The notes beneath the pieces are model-generated. The model worked only from the letters and a program-made list of their open reading frames with translations. It was not told the DNA's origin and made no database searches. Of a stretch of DNA of 64,000 nucleotides, positions 8,509 to 16,271 are shown in pieces. Both the position numbers and the translations under genes were made by a program. Position 1 is the first letter of the stretch; each line of letters opens with the position of its first letter. This DNA is from DASYTH01 sp045806965 (lineage in GTDB: Bacteria; Actinomycetota; Actinomycetes; Mycobacteriales; Pseudonocardiaceae): assembly GCA_045806965.1 (NCBI GenBank), contig JBJMIG010000097.1, positions 10,613-74,612 on the forward strand, given 5' to 3'.

Positions 8509-9101
8509 CGGTTCCCTCCGTCCACGGCGTCGATCACCCGGTGCAATGTGGTCAGCAACAGGTCCACCAGGCCGTCTGAGTTGGCCGGTTGGCGACCGGT
8601 CCAGTTCACGGCCAGCTCCTCGGCGAAGGACCACCAGGCCCGCACCACCAGCTCGACCGCGGCCGGCGGCGGCGGGCCGCCCAACGCCGAGAGCACCCGC
8701 CTGGCCAGCGCGTCCTGGGTGTCCTCGTGGATCGACCGTACCCAGTCGTCGGCCCCGGGACCACGGAACAGCGCCACGTAGGGCTCGCGGCGCCGCTCGA
8801 TGTAGCGCACGTAGTCCTCGACGATCGCGCGCAGCGCAGCCTCGCCGGGCTCCTCGTGGTCGGGCGCGATCTGCCGCAGCAACCGCCGGCTGGCCGCGCG
8901 CACCACGGCCGCGTGGTACTCCTGTTTGGTGGGGAAGTAGTGGAACAGCAGGCTGCGCGAGATCCCCGCGGTGCGGGCCACCTCGTCCACGGTGATCTGG
9001 TGGATCGGCCTGGTGGTGAGCATGGCGAGGCCGACGCCGATCAGCTGCCGGCGCCGTTCGTCCGGGGCCAGCCGAACGCGCGTGCTGTTCGTGACCGACA
9101 T
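8505..9101 (-). CDS. TetR-family transcriptional regulator
   Basis: 198 aa. The N-terminal helix-turn-helix reads ITVDEVARTAGISRSLL followed by FHYFPTKQEYHAAV, the classical TetR signature. The C-terminal ligand-binding domain is helical (YVRYIERRREPYVALF, AWWSFAEELAVNW). GGGAGGTG precedes the ATG at 9101. It is the first gene of the operon with the ATP-grasp and LLM genes and is divergent from the acyl-CoA dehydrogenase. A 21-bp inverted repeat at 9116-9136, only 15 bp from its start codon, is the probable operator, so autoregulation together with control of the divergent gene is likely. Confidence 0.9.
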   Translation of the reverse strand: MSVTNSTRVRLAPDERRRQLIGVGLAMLTTRPIHQITVDEVARTAGISRSLLFHYFPTKQEYHAAVVRAASRRLLRQIAPDHEEPGEAALRAIVEDYVRYIERRREPYVALFRGPGADDWVRSIHEDTQDALARRVLSALGGPPPPAAVELVVRAWWSFAEELAVNWTGRQPANSDGLVDLLLTTLHRVIDAVDGGNR

Positions 9102-9115
9102 CACACCTCCCGTCA

Positions 9116-9136
9116 CTATTGAGCAATGCTCGATAG
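9116..9136. promoter_or_regulatory. Candidate TetR operator (inverted repeat)
   Basis: Arms CTATTGAGCA (9116-9125) and TGCTCGATAG (9127-9136) flank one central base. Nine of ten positions pair; GAGCA/TGCTC in the core is perfect. It sits in the 87-bp gap between the divergent TetR and acyl-CoA dehydrogenase genes, where a TetR repressor would block both promoters. Confidence 0.7.
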
Positions 9137-9188
9137 CGAGAGTAGCTTGTTGGCCAGACCGGGTTACGGCCGGAACTGAGGAGGCACC

Positions 9189-10397
9189 GTGGACTTCGCG
9201 CACTCGGCCAGGGCGGCGGACTACGTCGAGCGGGTCGGCGACTTCATTCGCACCGAGATCGACCCGGTCGAGCCCGAGTACCACCGCGCCCTGTTCGCGC
9301 AGGAGAACCCGTACGTGGTGCTGCCGGTGATCGAGGAGCTCAAGGCGAAGGCGCGCGAGGCGGGCCTGTGGAACCTGTTCCTGCCGGACCAGGAGCGCGG
9401 CTGCGGCCTGTCCAACGTCGAGTACGCGCCGCTGGCCGAGTTGATGGGCCGCTCCCGGATCGCCTCCGAGGTGTTCAACTGCAGCGCGCCGGACACCGGC
9501 AACATGGAGGTGCTGCACCTCTACGGCAGCCCGGAGCAGCAGCAGCGGTGGCTGGAACCGTTGCTCAGCGGCGAGATCCGCTCGGTGTTCTGCATGACCG
9601 AGCCGGAGGTGGCCTCCTCCGACGCCACCAACATGGCGGCCACCGCGATCGTCAAGGACGACCAGATCGTCCTCAATGGACGGAAGTGGTTCTCCAGCGG
9701 CATCGGCCACCCCAACTGCGAGGTGGCCATCTTCATGGGCCTCACCGACTCGGACGCGCCGCGCCACGCCCAGCACTCCATGGTGCTGGTGCCGCTGGAC
9801 ACCCCCGGCGTGCGGGTGCACCGGATGCTGCCGGTGTTCGGCCGGCACGACGAGCCGTTCGGGCACGGCGAGGTCAGCTTCACCGACGTCCGGCTGCCAC
9901 TGGACGCGGTGATCGCCGGTCCGGGCCGCGGTTTCGAGATCGCCCAGGGCCGGCTCGGGCCCGGCCGGATCCACCACTGCATGCGGTTGATCGGGCTGGC
10001 CGAGAAGGCCCTCGAACTGGCGTGCACGCGGGCCACCACCCGGGTGGCGTTCGGCAAGCCGCTGGCCAACCTCGGTGGCAACCGGGAGCGGATCGCCAAG
10101 GCCAGGATCGCGATCAACCAGGCCCGGCTGCTGGTCCTGCAAACCGCGTGGAAGCTGGACACGGTCGGCCTGCGCGGCGCCCGCAGCGAGGTCTCGCAGA
10201 TCAAGGTGGTGGTGCCGAACATGGCCACCGACGTGATCGACATGGCCATCCAGCTGCACGGCGCGGCCGGCGTGACGGACGACTTCCCACTCGCCGCCGC
10301 CTACACCGGGGCAAGGTCGCTGCGCCTGGCCGACGGGCCGGACGAGGTGCACCTGAACCTGATCGCCCGGCTGGAGTTGGCCACCTATCAGCAGTGA
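9189..10397 (+). CDS. Acyl-CoA dehydrogenase, ACAD10/11-like
   Basis: 402 aa, full length. Features: the FAD/substrate block FCMTEPEVASSDATNM, the KWFSSGIGHP strand, and the C-terminal QIKVVVPNMATDVIDMAIQLHGAAG and RLADGPDEVHL motifs. Phrases such as APDTGNMEVL and SSDATN are typical of the ACAD10/ACAD11 subgroup rather than of classical fatty-acid dehydrogenases. The GTG at 9189 follows GAGGAGG. The next gene encodes an aminoglycoside-phosphotransferase-like kinase, the domain that is fused to this dehydrogenase in animal ACAD10/11. In animals this pair handles 4-hydroxy acids through a phosphorylated acyl-CoA; the same role here is inference. Divergent from the TetR operon and probably repressed by it. 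Confidence 0.88.
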   Translation: MDFAHSARAADYVERVGDFIRTEIDPVEPEYHRALFAQENPYVVLPVIEELKAKAREAGLWNLFLPDQERGCGLSNVEYAPLAELMGRSRIASEVFNCSAPDTGNMEVLHLYGSPEQQQRWLEPLLSGEIRSVFCMTEPEVASSDATNMAATAIVKDDQIVLNGRKWFSSGIGHPNCEVAIFMGLTDSDAPRHAQHSMVLVPLDTPGVRVHRMLPVFGRHDEPFGHGEVSFTDVRLPLDAVIAGPGRGFEIAQGRLGPGRIHHCMRLIGLAEKALELACTRATTRVAFGKPLANLGGNRERIAKARIAINQARLLVLQTAWKLDTVGLRGARSEVSQIKVVVPNMATDVIDMAIQLHGAAGVTDDFPLAAAYTGARSLRLADGPDEVHLNLIARLELATYQQ

Positions 10398-10449
10398 GGT
10401 TGCCGACTGCCCGCTGTGACCGGGAGCCCGGTTGTCCGATACTGAACGG

Positions 10450-11511
10450 ATGACCGAGATCCTCAGCGACCAACCCGGCGAACCGCGCGACGAGGACCGA
10501 TTCGACACGGCGGCGGTACACGACTGGCTGTCGTCCCAAGTGGACGGACTGAGCGGGATGCCGGAGGTGCGACAGTTTCCCGGCGGCGCCTCGAACCTCA
10601 CCTACCTGCTGCGCTACCCGGAGCGCGAGCTGATCCTGCGCCGCCCGCCGGTCGGTCGCAAGGCCGCCTCGGCACACGACATGAAGCGGGAGTTCCGGGT
10701 GCAGCGCCAGCTTCGGCCGGTCTATCCCTACGTGCCGAACGTGCTCGCACTCTGCCAGGACGACGCGGTGATCGGCTCGGACTTCTACGTGATGGACCGG
10801 ATCGAGGGGCTCATCCTGCGCGGCGATCTGCCGGACGGACTGACCCTCGGGCCGGACCGGGCCAAGAAACTCGCCTTCGACATGATCGACCGGCTGATCG
10901 AGCTGCACCAGGTGGACCCGGACGAGGCCGGGCTCGGCGACCTCGGCAAGGGCGCCGGGTACGTGCGGCGCCAGGTGCGTGGCTGGTCCGATCGGTTTCG
11001 CGCGGCACGCACGGAGAACGTGCCGGACTTCGAGGCGGTGATGGCCTGGCTGGCCGAGAACCAGCCGGGGGACGTGCGGATCTGCGTCATCCACAACGAC
11101 TTCCGGTTCGACAACGTCGTGCTGGACGGCCCGGAGACGCTCAACGTGGTCGGCGTCCTCGACTGGGAGATGGCCACCCTCGGCGACCCGCTGATGGACC
11201 TGGCCGGGCTGGTGGCCTACTGGATCCAGGCCGACGACGACGAGGTCCGGCAGCGCTCCCGCAAGCAACCCTCGCACCTGCCCGGGATGCCCACCCGGCA
11301 GGAGGTGGTCGACTACTACTGCGAGCGGATGGGCCTCTCCGCCGGCAACTGGACCTTCTACGAGGTGTTCGGCCTGTTCCGGCTGGCCGTGATCATGCAG
11401 CAGATCTACTACCGCTACTTCCACGGGCAGACGCACAACCCGGCGTTCAAGGACATGTGGATGTACTCGGGCTACCTGGAGTGGCTATGCCGACAGGCGA
11501 TGGAGCGCTGA
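10450..11511 (+). CDS. Aminoglycoside phosphotransferase (APH)-family kinase, ACAD11-kinase-like
   Basis: 353 aa with a protein-kinase-like fold. The catalytic loop IHNDFRFDN (catalytic Asp, metal-binding Asn) and the metal-binding DWEMATLGDPLMDL are intact, and GGASNLTYLL with ILRRPP forms the nucleotide-binding part. These match the kinase half of ACAD10/11 and related 4-hydroxyacyl kinases better than antibiotic-resistance enzymes. ATG 10450 is chosen; a TTG at 10432 is less likely. It follows the ACAD gene by 52 bp and ends immediately before the phosphatase gene (TGA-ATG adjacent at 11511/11512). The likely role is phosphorylation of a hydroxyacyl-CoA so the dehydrogenase partner can process it. 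Confidence 0.85.
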   Translation: MTEILSDQPGEPRDEDRFDTAAVHDWLSSQVDGLSGMPEVRQFPGGASNLTYLLRYPERELILRRPPVGRKAASAHDMKREFRVQRQLRPVYPYVPNVLALCQDDAVIGSDFYVMDRIEGLILRGDLPDGLTLGPDRAKKLAFDMIDRLIELHQVDPDEAGLGDLGKGAGYVRRQVRGWSDRFRAARTENVPDFEAVMAWLAENQPGDVRICVIHNDFRFDNVVLDGPETLNVVGVLDWEMATLGDPLMDLAGLVAYWIQADDDEVRQRSRKQPSHLPGMPTRQEVVDYYCERMGLSAGNWTFYEVFGLFRLAVIMQQIYYRYFHGQTHNPAFKDMWMYSGYLEWLCRQAMER

Positions 11512-12153
11512 ATGCCGATCCTGTACCTGATCCGGCACGGCCAGGCCTCGTTCGGCGCCCAGGACTACGACGTGCTCTCGGCGGTGGGGGAGAAGCAGTC
11601 CACGGTGCTCGGCGAGGAGTTGCGCCGCCGCGAGCCGCGGGTGGACCAGGTCTGGTCCGGGACGCTCCGCCGGCACCTGGCCACGGCCGCGGCGTGCCTG
11701 CCGGTCGCCGGGGTGGACCTGACGGTCGGCGAGGACCCGAGATGGAACGAGTACGACCACCTCACCCTGGTGCAGAACTCGCTCGAGCCGGGCGCCCTGC
11801 CGTCCACCAAGGATTTCCAGCGCCTGTTGGACAAGGCGCTGTTGGCGTGGATCGGCGGCGAGCCGAGCACATGGCCGGACTTCCAGGACGGCGCCCGCGC
11901 CGCGCTCGAGGAGGTGTTCGCCGGTCTCGGCCGGGGTGGCACCGGGCTGGTGTTCACCTCGGGCGGGGTGATCTCGGCGATCTGCGCGCAGCTGCTCGGC
12001 CTGCCGCCCGAGGGTTTCCTGGCGCTGAACCGGACCATGGTGAACGCCAGCCTGACCAAGCTGGCCCGCGGTGGCTCCGGCACGTCGCTGATCTCGCTGA
12101 ACGAGCACGGGCACTTCGAGGGGGCGAACCGGGAGTTGCTCAGCTACCGGTGA
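11512..12153 (+). CDS. Histidine phosphatase family protein
   Basis: 213 aa. The N-terminal LIRHGQASFG carries the phosphoglycerate-mutase-type RHG catalytic histidine; the second conserved His is probably in the FTSGGVI/NEHGHFEG region. It is a cytoplasmic phosphatase of unknown substrate. It starts directly after the kinase stop codon, so co-translation is likely, and it could remove or recycle a phosphate added by that kinase (inference). The C-terminal LTKLARGGSGTSLISLNEHGH is typical of the actinobacterial family. Confidence 0.85.
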   Translation: MPILYLIRHGQASFGAQDYDVLSAVGEKQSTVLGEELRRREPRVDQVWSGTLRRHLATAAACLPVAGVDLTVGEDPRWNEYDHLTLVQNSLEPGALPSTKDFQRLLDKALLAWIGGEPSTWPDFQDGARAALEEVFAGLGRGGTGLVFTSGGVISAICAQLLGLPPEGFLALNRTMVNASLTKLARGGSGTSLISLNEHGHFEGANRELLSYR

Positions 12154-12170
12154 GACGGTAGGCAGAGCGC

Positions 12171-13154
12171 ATGCCTCGCCCCAAGATCCAGCCGGTGATC
12201 TGGCAGCCGCCCAAGTCGAACACCCGGCCGCGCGACTCGTTGCCCGCCCTGACCGTGCTGCACGTGAACGGCCACGGCACCGAGGACGTGGTGGTCGACG
12301 ACAACGGCCACCTGTTCACCGGCGTCGCGGACGGCCGGATCCTGCGGCTCACCGCGGATGGCCGGCGGCTCGACACGGTGGCTGACACCGGCGGCCGGCC
12401 GCTCGGCCTGGAACTGCACCCGGACGGCCGGCTGCTGGTCTGCGACGCGGCGAAGGGCCTGCTGCTGGTCGACCGCGGCAGCGGCGAGATCGAGGTGCTC
12501 GTGGCCAGGGGCCCGAAGCTGCGCGTCTGCAACAACGCGGCCATCGCGAGCGACGGCACGATCTACTTCACCGACTCGACCAGCCGCTTCGACCTCGAGC
12601 ACTACATGGCCGACCTGATCGAGCACTCCGGCACCGGCCGGCTGCTGCGCCGGGACCCGGACGGCTCGCTGCACGTGGTGCTCGGCGGGCTTCAGTTCGC
12701 CAACGGGGTCGCGCTGGCCAAGGACGAGTCCTACCTCGTGGTCGCGCAGACCGGCGCCTACCGGCTGGACCGGGTCTGGCTCACCGGCGACAAGGTCGGC
12801 ACCGCCGAGGTGCTCGACGACAACCTGCCGGGGTTTCCGGACAACCTCGCCACCGGTTCGGACGGCCTCATCTGGGTGGCCATGGCGAGCCCGAGGGACC
12901 GGCTGCTTGACCAGCTGCACGGCCGCAACCCGCTGTTCCGCAAGGCCGTCTGGGCGCTGCCGGAACAGTTGCGGCCCAAGGAGAAGCGCACCGTGTGGGT
13001 ACGCGCCGTGGACGGCACAACCGGACGCACGGTGCACGAGTACTACGGCACGCCGCCCGGCTTTCACATGGTCACCGGCGTGCGCGAGCGGGACGGGAAG
13101 GTCTACCTCGGCAGCCTCCAGGAACGGGCGATCGCGGTGTTCACCGTGCCGTAG
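12171..13154 (+). CDS. SMP-30/strictosidine-synthase-like beta-propeller protein
   Basis: 327 aa with repeating beta-propeller strands (GHLFTGVADGRILRLTADG, PDGRLLVCDAAKGLLLVD). The strictosidine-synthase-type block IYFTDSTSRFDLEHY is followed by GLQFANGVALAKDESYLVVAQT and FPDNLATGSDGLIWVAMA. Members are Ca-dependent lactonases/esterases or non-catalytic propellers. No signal peptide is seen. It closes the ACAD/kinase/phosphatase run, 17 bp after the phosphatase gene, and a GC-rich hairpin follows it. It may hydrolyse a lactone or ester in the same pathway; the substrate is unknown. Confidence 0.78.
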   Translation: MPRPKIQPVIWQPPKSNTRPRDSLPALTVLHVNGHGTEDVVVDDNGHLFTGVADGRILRLTADGRRLDTVADTGGRPLGLELHPDGRLLVCDAAKGLLLVDRGSGEIEVLVARGPKLRVCNNAAIASDGTIYFTDSTSRFDLEHYMADLIEHSGTGRLLRRDPDGSLHVVLGGLQFANGVALAKDESYLVVAQTGAYRLDRVWLTGDKVGTAEVLDDNLPGFPDNLATGSDGLIWVAMASPRDRLLDQLHGRNPLFRKAVWALPEQLRPKEKRTVWVRAVDGTTGRTVHEYYGTPPGFHMVTGVRERDGKVYLGSLQERAIAVFTVP

Positions 13155-13170
13155 CCCCGCAGGCGCGGGG
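13155..13170 (+). terminator. GC-rich hairpin after the ACAD run
   Basis: CCCCGC (13155-13160), loop AGGC, GCGGGG (13165-13170), starting directly after the propeller-gene stop. No T-run follows, so a factor-independent terminator of the actinomycete type is plausible but unproven. Confidence 0.45.
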
Positions 13171-13332
13171 TTGCCCCGTGTGGCACCCCAGGTCTCGTCG
13201 TATGCTGCCAAGACCGGTAAGTCGCTTGCAGAGCTCCCCCTCGACGGCGTAAGGCGTGATGTTCATGGCTGATTGTTGTCCAGTTCTCCCGAGGGTTCGG
13301 TTCCGTGCCCGCGGACGGGTTTCCGCGGTCTC

Positions 13333-14268
13333 ATGACGACCGACGTACTGCCCGCGGGCCCCAAGCCGATCCACGACGGCGAACGCCCCGCCGCGTCGCA
13401 GTTCGGCATGTACCTGTTCATCCTCGGCCCGTTCGCGGCGTTGCTCGCGGCGATTCCGCTGACCTGGGGTTGGGGTGTCGGCTGGGTGGATCTCGCGCTC
13501 GCGGCGGTCTTCTACACGCTGAGCTGCCTCGGTGTCACGGTCGGTTTCCACCGCTACTTCACGCACCGCGCGTTCAAGGCCAAGCGGGGCATGCGGATCG
13601 CGCTGGCCATCGCGGGCAGCATGGCGTTGCAGGGCCCGATCATGCACTGGGTCGCCGACCACCGCCGGCACCACGCCTTCTCCGACCGGGACGGCGACCC
13701 GCACTCGCCGTGGGCGTTCGGCACCTCCCCATTGGCCGTGGTCCGGGGGTTCTGGCACGCGCACATGGGTTGGATCTTCGAACGGCAGCTCACCAACCAG
13801 GAGCGGTTCGCCCCTGACCTGCTGGCCGACAACGACATCCGTCGGGTACACCGGCAGTTCGGGCTGTGGACCGCGGTCACCATGGCGGCTCCGGCCGTGC
13901 TCGGCGGGTTGATCACCTGGTCCTGGTGGGGCGCGATCACCGCGTTCTTCTGGGCCGGCCTGGTGCGGGTGTCCTTCCTGCATCACGTGACGTGGTCGGT
14001 GAACTCGATCTGTCACATGATCGGCAGCCGGCCGTTCGCTGCCCGGGACCGCTCGGCCAACTTCTGGCCGCTGGCGATCTTGTCCATGGGCGAGTCCTGG
14101 CACAACCTGCACCACGCGGACCCGACCTGCGCCCGGCACGGTGTCGATCGCGGACAGATCGACATCTCGGCCCGGATGATCTGGCTCTTCGAGCGGTTCG
14201 GCTGGGTCAGCGACGTCCGCTGGCCGACCCCGCGCCGGCTGGCCCAACTCGCAGTGCGGCCACGATGA
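13333..14268 (+). CDS. Acyl-CoA/lipid desaturase (delta-9 type)
   Basis: 311 aa, integral membrane di-iron desaturase. The three histidine boxes are intact: HRYFTH, HRRHH and HNLHH. Four hydrophobic segments lie around them (MYLFILGPFAALLAAIPL, DLALAAVFYTLSCLGVTVG and two later ones). It introduces a cis double bond into a fatty acyl chain with O2 and an electron donor. ATG 13333 fits the family length; the frame is open to a TTG at 13273 and neither has a good ribosome binding site. Its 3' end overlaps the convergent debranching gene by 62 bp (14207-14268). Confidence 0.9.
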   Translation: MTTDVLPAGPKPIHDGERPAASQFGMYLFILGPFAALLAAIPLTWGWGVGWVDLALAAVFYTLSCLGVTVGFHRYFTHRAFKAKRGMRIALAIAGSMALQGPIMHWVADHRRHHAFSDRDGDPHSPWAFGTSPLAVVRGFWHAHMGWIFERQLTNQERFAPDLLADNDIRRVHRQFGLWTAVTMAAPAVLGGLITWSWWGAITAFFWAGLVRVSFLHHVTWSVNSICHMIGSRPFAARDRSANFWPLAILSMGESWHNLHHADPTCARHGVDRGQIDISARMIWLFERFGWVSDVRWPTPRRLAQLAVRPR

Positions 14269-16105
14269 CCGCGGCCGCCGCCCAGGCCTGCGGGCGGCAC
14301 GCCGACGGGTAGTGCACCGGCGGCCCGCCGTCCGGCAGCACCCCGAACAGCTCTGGCGGGCGCCCGGCGAAGTGCCTCGCGGCCCGCAGCAGGCCGTTGG
14401 CCAGCGCGTCGGCCGGGTCGTCGTGTCCCGCCGAGGCCAGGCCCATGATGGCGATCGCGGTGTCGTGCGGCCAGATGCTGCCGCAGTGGTAGCTGACCGG
14501 GTTGAAGGCGGCGCTGGCCGTGCTGAGCGTGCGCAGCCCGTATGGGGTGGTCAGGTCGGGTGCGGCCAGCCGGTCGGCCACCTGCTTGGCCGCTTCGTCG
14601 TCGAGCAGGCCGGTGCCGAGCAGGTGGGCCATGTTCGACGCGGCGCCGGAGACCGGGCGCTTGTCGGCGTCGAGGGCGATCGCCGGGTATGGGCCGACCT
14701 CGTCGGTCAGCCAGAACGCGGCGTGGAACCGCTCGCGCAGGCGCCGTGCCCAGGTGAGCCACCCGGCACCGTGCGGCAGCCCGAACGCGCCTGCCAGGCT
14801 GGCCGCGCCGGCCGCCGCCGCGTAGGCGTAGCCCTGCACCTCGGACAGCGCCACCGGGGCCGTGGCGTGCCGCCCGTCGGCGTGGCGGATGGCGTCCGCG
14901 GAGTCCTTCCAGCCCTGGTTGGCCAGCCCGTGCGCGGACCCGGCGTACTCCAGCAGCCCGTCGCCGTCCGGGTCGGCGTCCCGGCCGGTCAGCCAGCCCA
15001 TGGCCGCGACCAGGTTCGGCAGCAGCGCGGCCACCTCGGGTTCCGGCATACCGGCCTGCCACGCATCGTGCAGCAGGCGCACCCACAGCGCCGTGGCGTC
15101 GATGCTCCCGAAGTACAGCGCCGGCACCTGCATCGGGCCGAACCACATCGGGCCGGGCCGGGCCTCGTGCAGGATCTTGCCCGGCGCGGACTCGGCCACC
15201 GGGTCCGGTTCGGCGCCCTGCCGGCGGGCCAGCGTGCGCAACGTCCCGGCGGCGAGCCCCGGGGCGAGCGGGAGCAGCATCCTGGCGGTCCAGAGCGCGT
15301 CGCGGCCGAACAGGGTCAGGTACCACGGTGCCCCGGCCGCGGTGTAGGTGTCGGCGGGCGCCTGCGGGTCGGCCAGCAGCAGGGCGTCGAGGTCGGCCAG
15401 GTTCACCGCGACCAGCTCGGCCAGATCGGTGGGCAGCTCCGGAACCGTCCAGTGCGCGGGCTCGGCGGCCGCGGTCGGGGCGAACGCCGGCACCGGGCCC
15501 AACTCGGCGGTCGCGGCCAGCTCGACCGACCATGAGCTACCCGGCGGTAGCTCCACCGCCCAGGTCAGCGTGACCCCTTCCGGCCCGGGCTCGACCGCGC
15601 CGGCAGGTGGCGCGCATCGCAACGAAACGGTGACGTTTTCTCCCTGCCAGCGCACCACGTCGTCGTGCGAGAGTGGGTGCACCGGCCGGGTGGGCCGCCC
15701 GGATCTGACCGCGTCGAGTCCGGCGAGGTCGGTGGCCGCGTGCGCCCGTACCGTGAACGCCACCGGTTCCGAGCCGTGGTTGTGCAGCCGAACCTCGTCA
15801 TGCAGTGCCGCGCGGGATACCTTGCGCCGCCTGCTGAGCAGCACCTTCGGGTCGGCAATCTCCTTGGCAATTCCGGTGATCACGGAATGGACGGTCAACC
15901 GGTCCGGGCCGTCCACCCGGACGCCCACCGGTGCCGCACGGCCCGGTGCGAGCTCCACCTCCAGCCGGGCGAGGGCGCGCAGATCCCTGCTGTACCAACC
16001 CTGTCCACCGTCCGCGCGAACCTGACCGTCCGAACCGGACAACACCAGGTCCGGGGCGTGCAGGACGGTGATCAGGTCGTGCAGCGCGGCCTGGTCGGTC
16101 GCCAT
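14207..16105 (-). CDS. Glycogen debranching N-terminal domain / amylo-alpha-1,6-glucosidase-like protein
   Basis: 632 aa. The N-terminal third is the debranching-enzyme N-terminal beta domain (SGSDGQVRADGGQGWYSRDLRALARLEV). The rest is an (alpha/alpha)6 barrel with WYLTLFGRDALWTARMLLP, GKILHEARPGPM, DPDGDGLLEY, NQGWKDSADAI and SIWPHDTAIAIMG, the usual catalytic-cleft motifs of this family. No signal peptide, so cytoplasmic. GAGGAG lies 7 bases before ATG 16105. It is divergent from the LacI/ABC operon with an operator between them, so it probably processes an imported oligosaccharide. Exact glycosidic specificity unknown. Confidence 0.82.
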   Translation of the reverse strand: MATDQAALHDLITVLHAPDLVLSGSDGQVRADGGQGWYSRDLRALARLEVELAPGRAAPVGVRVDGPDRLTVHSVITGIAKEIADPKVLLSRRRKVSRAALHDEVRLHNHGSEPVAFTVRAHAATDLAGLDAVRSGRPTRPVHPLSHDDVVRWQGENVTVSLRCAPPAGAVEPGPEGVTLTWAVELPPGSSWSVELAATAELGPVPAFAPTAAAEPAHWTVPELPTDLAELVAVNLADLDALLLADPQAPADTYTAAGAPWYLTLFGRDALWTARMLLPLAPGLAAGTLRTLARRQGAEPDPVAESAPGKILHEARPGPMWFGPMQVPALYFGSIDATALWVRLLHDAWQAGMPEPEVAALLPNLVAAMGWLTGRDADPDGDGLLEYAGSAHGLANQGWKDSADAIRHADGRHATAPVALSEVQGYAYAAAAGAASLAGAFGLPHGAGWLTWARRLRERFHAAFWLTDEVGPYPAIALDADKRPVSGAASNMAHLLGTGLLDDEAAKQVADRLAAPDLTTPYGLRTLSTASAAFNPVSYHCGSIWPHDTAIAIMGLASAGHDDPADALANGLLRAARHFAGRPPELFGVLPDGGPPVHYPSACRPQAWAAAAVIVAALRVGPAGAGSASGRR

Positions 16106-16177
16106 CGGATAACTCCTCGAGTCAACATTGATTGCCGGGGTTGACACTTGGCGCGTAGGTGGGCCACCCTATGCCCG

Positions 16178-16195
16178 CGTTTGACCGGTCAAACG
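16178..16195. promoter_or_regulatory. LacI-family operator, perfect 18-bp palindrome
   Basis: CGTTTGACCGGTCAAACG is its own reverse complement and has the central CG typical of LacI-family sites. It lies between the divergent debranching gene (start 16105) and the LacI gene (start 16272). A TTGACA at 16141-16146 could be a -35 element reading toward the LacI operon. Confidence 0.8.
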
Positions 16196-16271
16196 GCCGG
16201 GTGTTCGCGTTTGTCGAGAGGCCTGGTTGAGAGCTGGGAACGGGGTAGCCGGGGGCGTTAGGGAGTCGAGG

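Noticed and set aside
7522..8781. Long open frame on the plus strand antisense to the LLM and ATP-grasp genes
   Set aside because: Composition is Arg/Gly/His/Gln-rich without any domain. The opposite strand encodes two clear enzymes with ribosome binding sites; GC-rich DNA leaves such frames open by chance.
9221..10601. Open frames on the minus strand across the acyl-CoA dehydrogenase
   Set aside because: They lie antisense to an intact family protein and only the short TetR part of the same frame (8505-9101) makes sense.
10450..11511. Aminoglycoside resistance gene
   Set aside because: The APH fold is present, but the sequence and the ACAD neighbour match the ACAD11-type metabolic kinase, so resistance is not claimed.
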